Assembly: GCA_002705055.1 (NCBI GenBank) | Contig: PAHY01000025.1 | Span: 1 to 62,627 of the forward strand | Length of the DNA: 62,627 nt | Source: Planctomycetota bacterium | GTDB taxonomy: Bacteria > Planctomycetota > UBA1135 | Direction of reading: 5' to 3' | Shown: piece after piece, positions 59,797 through 62,627 of the stretch | How positions within the stretch are numbered: the stretch's first letter is position 1 | Layout of the letters: each line of letters starts with the position of its first letter | Translations under genes and position numbers: made by a program | Notes under the pieces: model-generated | The model's database searches: none | Seen by the model: the letters and a program-made list of their open reading frames with translations, nothing else | What the model was told of the DNA's origin: nothing

Positions 59797-60691
59797 GTCT
59801 GCCCCTCGCGATGCTCGTTCCAAGCACTCAAGAATGCGTTCTTGGCAACTTCATCGTCTTCTCCAGGGAATAGAGTCTCGTTTGAGATTCCTACTTTCGC
59901 CAACCAGTCCAGTGCCTCACGCCTTGCCGAAGATGGGAAGTCGATCCGCACTGCGGGCGCATGCTCAACGCGATTGAGCAACTCGAGTACTGACAACTCT
60001 AGTACGTTTGCGAGCCACACCCGTGCCTCGTCCACTGCGCTCGAAAAATCACCCCACGGATTCGCTTGCGCGACGAACAATCCGGATTGAGCCTCACGCC
60101 GGTCATCCGGATTGGGCGGATTGACAACCAAGTAGCCATTTCGGTTTTGAGTCTCAATAAACAGGTCGAGTTCGGACTTTGTCGGCTCCAAAAGTGCTTC
60201 CAAGGCGGACTCGGCCGTCCAGTCTCCATCTAGCTGACCGAGCAGTCGTTCGCTGTACTCAGTCTTGAAGGCCCATACTGTCCACCCATTCTTCAGGCTC
60301 TCTTTGCGCTTGTCGTCCGCGCCAAAAAATGCCGCAACTCGCCAATCACTAGAGACATCAATTAGGCGCGTTGGCGCGCCGTAGTGTTGGGCCCAAGCAA
60401 GAGTATTCGAACGAGGAAATGGGGACTCACCTGAAACCAAGTTGCGATCCACTACGATCTTGAAGAACACCTCCTCCAGTGCCTCCAGCCTAACTTGAGT
60501 CTCCTGTGCGATTCCCCTGTTCACCTGCGCCTCATCGCCGACGTTCACCTTGGATTGATAGTGGCGAAATAACCTGCTCTCTACAGGCCAGCACGAATTA
60601 CACTGCCCGCGGAATACCGAGGATTCAGAGAGTTTTTCCATCCAACTGACGCCCTCGGCCCACGATTCAACGGCAACTCGTTTTGATAGCG

Positions 60692-60695
<4 letters not shown>
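59793..60695 (-). CDS. FRG-domain protein, low-GC insertion after cysS
   Basis: The 300-residue protein has an FRG domain: SVFRGQ at about 26-31 and HYGAPTRLIDVSSDWRVAAFFG at about 104-125. The domain is found in putative nuclease or defence effector proteins and has no firm activity. Two 60-bp lines inside the gene contain 42% and 52% GC against 63% and 80% in neighbouring genes, which points to recent transfer. Its ATG overlaps the cysS stop (ATGA), and its own stop overlaps the convergent methyltransferase stop. Confidence 0.85.
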
Positions 60696-62128
<1,433 letters not shown>

Positions 62129-62176
62129 GGCGCAGATTCTAGTCGCGCGGCGGCGGAAGGACCCGCGCCGCAGCCC

Positions 62177-62627
62177 TCAGGCCTGGAAGCGGGCCGGGAC
62201 GCTGCCGGCGTGCTTCTGAAAGTAGCGGGCGAAGCGGGCGCGGCGGGCCGCGCGCTCCTGCGGACGGAGCGGGCCCAGGCGCATCGCCGCGCCGGCCAGG
62301 TCGATGATCCAGCAGCGCCCCCCTTGGGCGTGCTGCGGATCGGGCTGCCACAGCAGATTGGCCGGATGCAGATCGGTGGCCCACAAGCCGAGTTCGAAGA
62401 CCTGCTCCAGCAGGGCATCGGCCGCGGCCAGGGCGGCCTCGTCGTCGCGGGCCTCGAAGACGGTGCTGGCCCCCACCACTTCCTCGGTCACCAGATGCTG
62501 CCGCACCCAGCCCGCGCGGCGCTCGCCGAGCGCCAGCAGCACTTCGGGCGTGGCCACCCCGGCGCGCCGCAGCTCGGTGGACAGCGCGACTTCGCGAGCG
62601 AGGCGGACCGTCGAGAGATAGCGGTCC
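62177..62627 (-). CDS. WaaP/Kdo-kinase-like lipopolysaccharide kinase (5' end outside window)
   Basis: The visible 150 C-terminal residues show the lipopolysaccharide kinase pattern: GVATPEVLLALGE (the P-loop-side strand of WaaP/KdkA kinases), ATDLHPANLLW (catalytic Asp loop) and IIDLAGA (metal Asp). It likely phosphorylates a lipid A core sugar, implying an LPS-bearing outer membrane. The start lies beyond the window edge. Confidence 0.8.
   Translation of the reverse strand, partial: DRYLSTVRLAREVALSTELRRAGVATPEVLLALGERRAGWVRQHLVTEEVVGASTVFEARDDEAALAAADALLEQVFELGLWATDLHPANLLWQPDPQHAQGGRCWIIDLAGAAMRLGPLRPQERAARRARFARYFQKHAGSVPARFQA

Overview
The window is a GC-rich bacterial chromosome segment packed with short-spaced or overlapping genes. 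I saw no insertion sequence, CRISPR array or prophage. Planctomycetota (or a close relative) is the best guess. The grounds are a paired cytochrome-like DUF1587/DUF1592/DUF1588/DUF1585 protein and Tat-exported DUF1552 protein, a DUF1080 protein, and two MoxR/DUF58/VWA operons, one extended by very large secreted proteins. No rRNA or other strong phylogenetic marker is present, so this stays an inference.

Layout. 1-3589 (minus): MoxR, DUF58, a BatD/DUF4381-like lipoprotein and a BatA/B-like VWA protein cut by the window edge. 3674-10636: mixed single genes (inactive thioredoxin-fold/TPR protein, ferritin-like, CsaA-like tRNA-binding, DUF1080, ATP-grasp, DUF3500, PLP dehydratase). 10862-15804: the DUF1592 + DUF1552 pair, closed by a terminator. 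15927-16002 (minus): initiator tRNA with its own promoter and terminator. 16040-24423 (minus): a tightly coupled seven-gene string, pssA-folK-panC-ispE-DUF2520-aroD/E/K fusion-HEAT protein. 24476-27854: pterin dehydratase, three small exported proteins, and a secreted M28 peptidase with a PDZ domain. 28016-32103: two paralogous exported proteins followed by an OmpR-type regulator and its kinase. Both paralogues are preceded by TTCAG-type repeats with 11-bp spacing. 32100-34231 (minus): small lipoprotein and ABC-F ATPase. 34359-35890: enolase and an FtsB/DivIC-like small protein.

35883-52090 (plus): a 16-kb operon of nine genes. It encodes MoxR, DUF58, a BatA-type VWA protein, a second membrane VWA/glutamine-amidotransferase-like protein, a 1324-residue PQQ-propeller protein, an alpha/alpha-toroid protein, a DUF4175-like membrane protein, a coiled-coil protein with 24-bp tandem repeats, and a polyglutamine protein. 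Genes abut or overlap nearly throughout, so I read it as one envelope-associated MoxR/VWA machine. 52091-54546 (minus): thiS-thiG-CPBP protease-gamma carbonic anhydrase family protein. 54593-59796 (plus): a strong promoter, a structured RNA of about 120 nt ending in an intrinsic terminator, then nusA-infB-rbfA and a SpoU methyltransferase. 59793-62627 (minus): the end of a WaaP/Kdo-kinase-like gene, cysS, and a low-GC FRG-domain gene overlapping cysS by ATGA.

Translation style. Overlaps of ATGA, GTGA or TTGA are the rule, so several starts were assigned to GTG or TTG at the preceding stop. Shine-Dalgarno sequences are often absent. Long antisense open frames are common because of the high GC and were left out.
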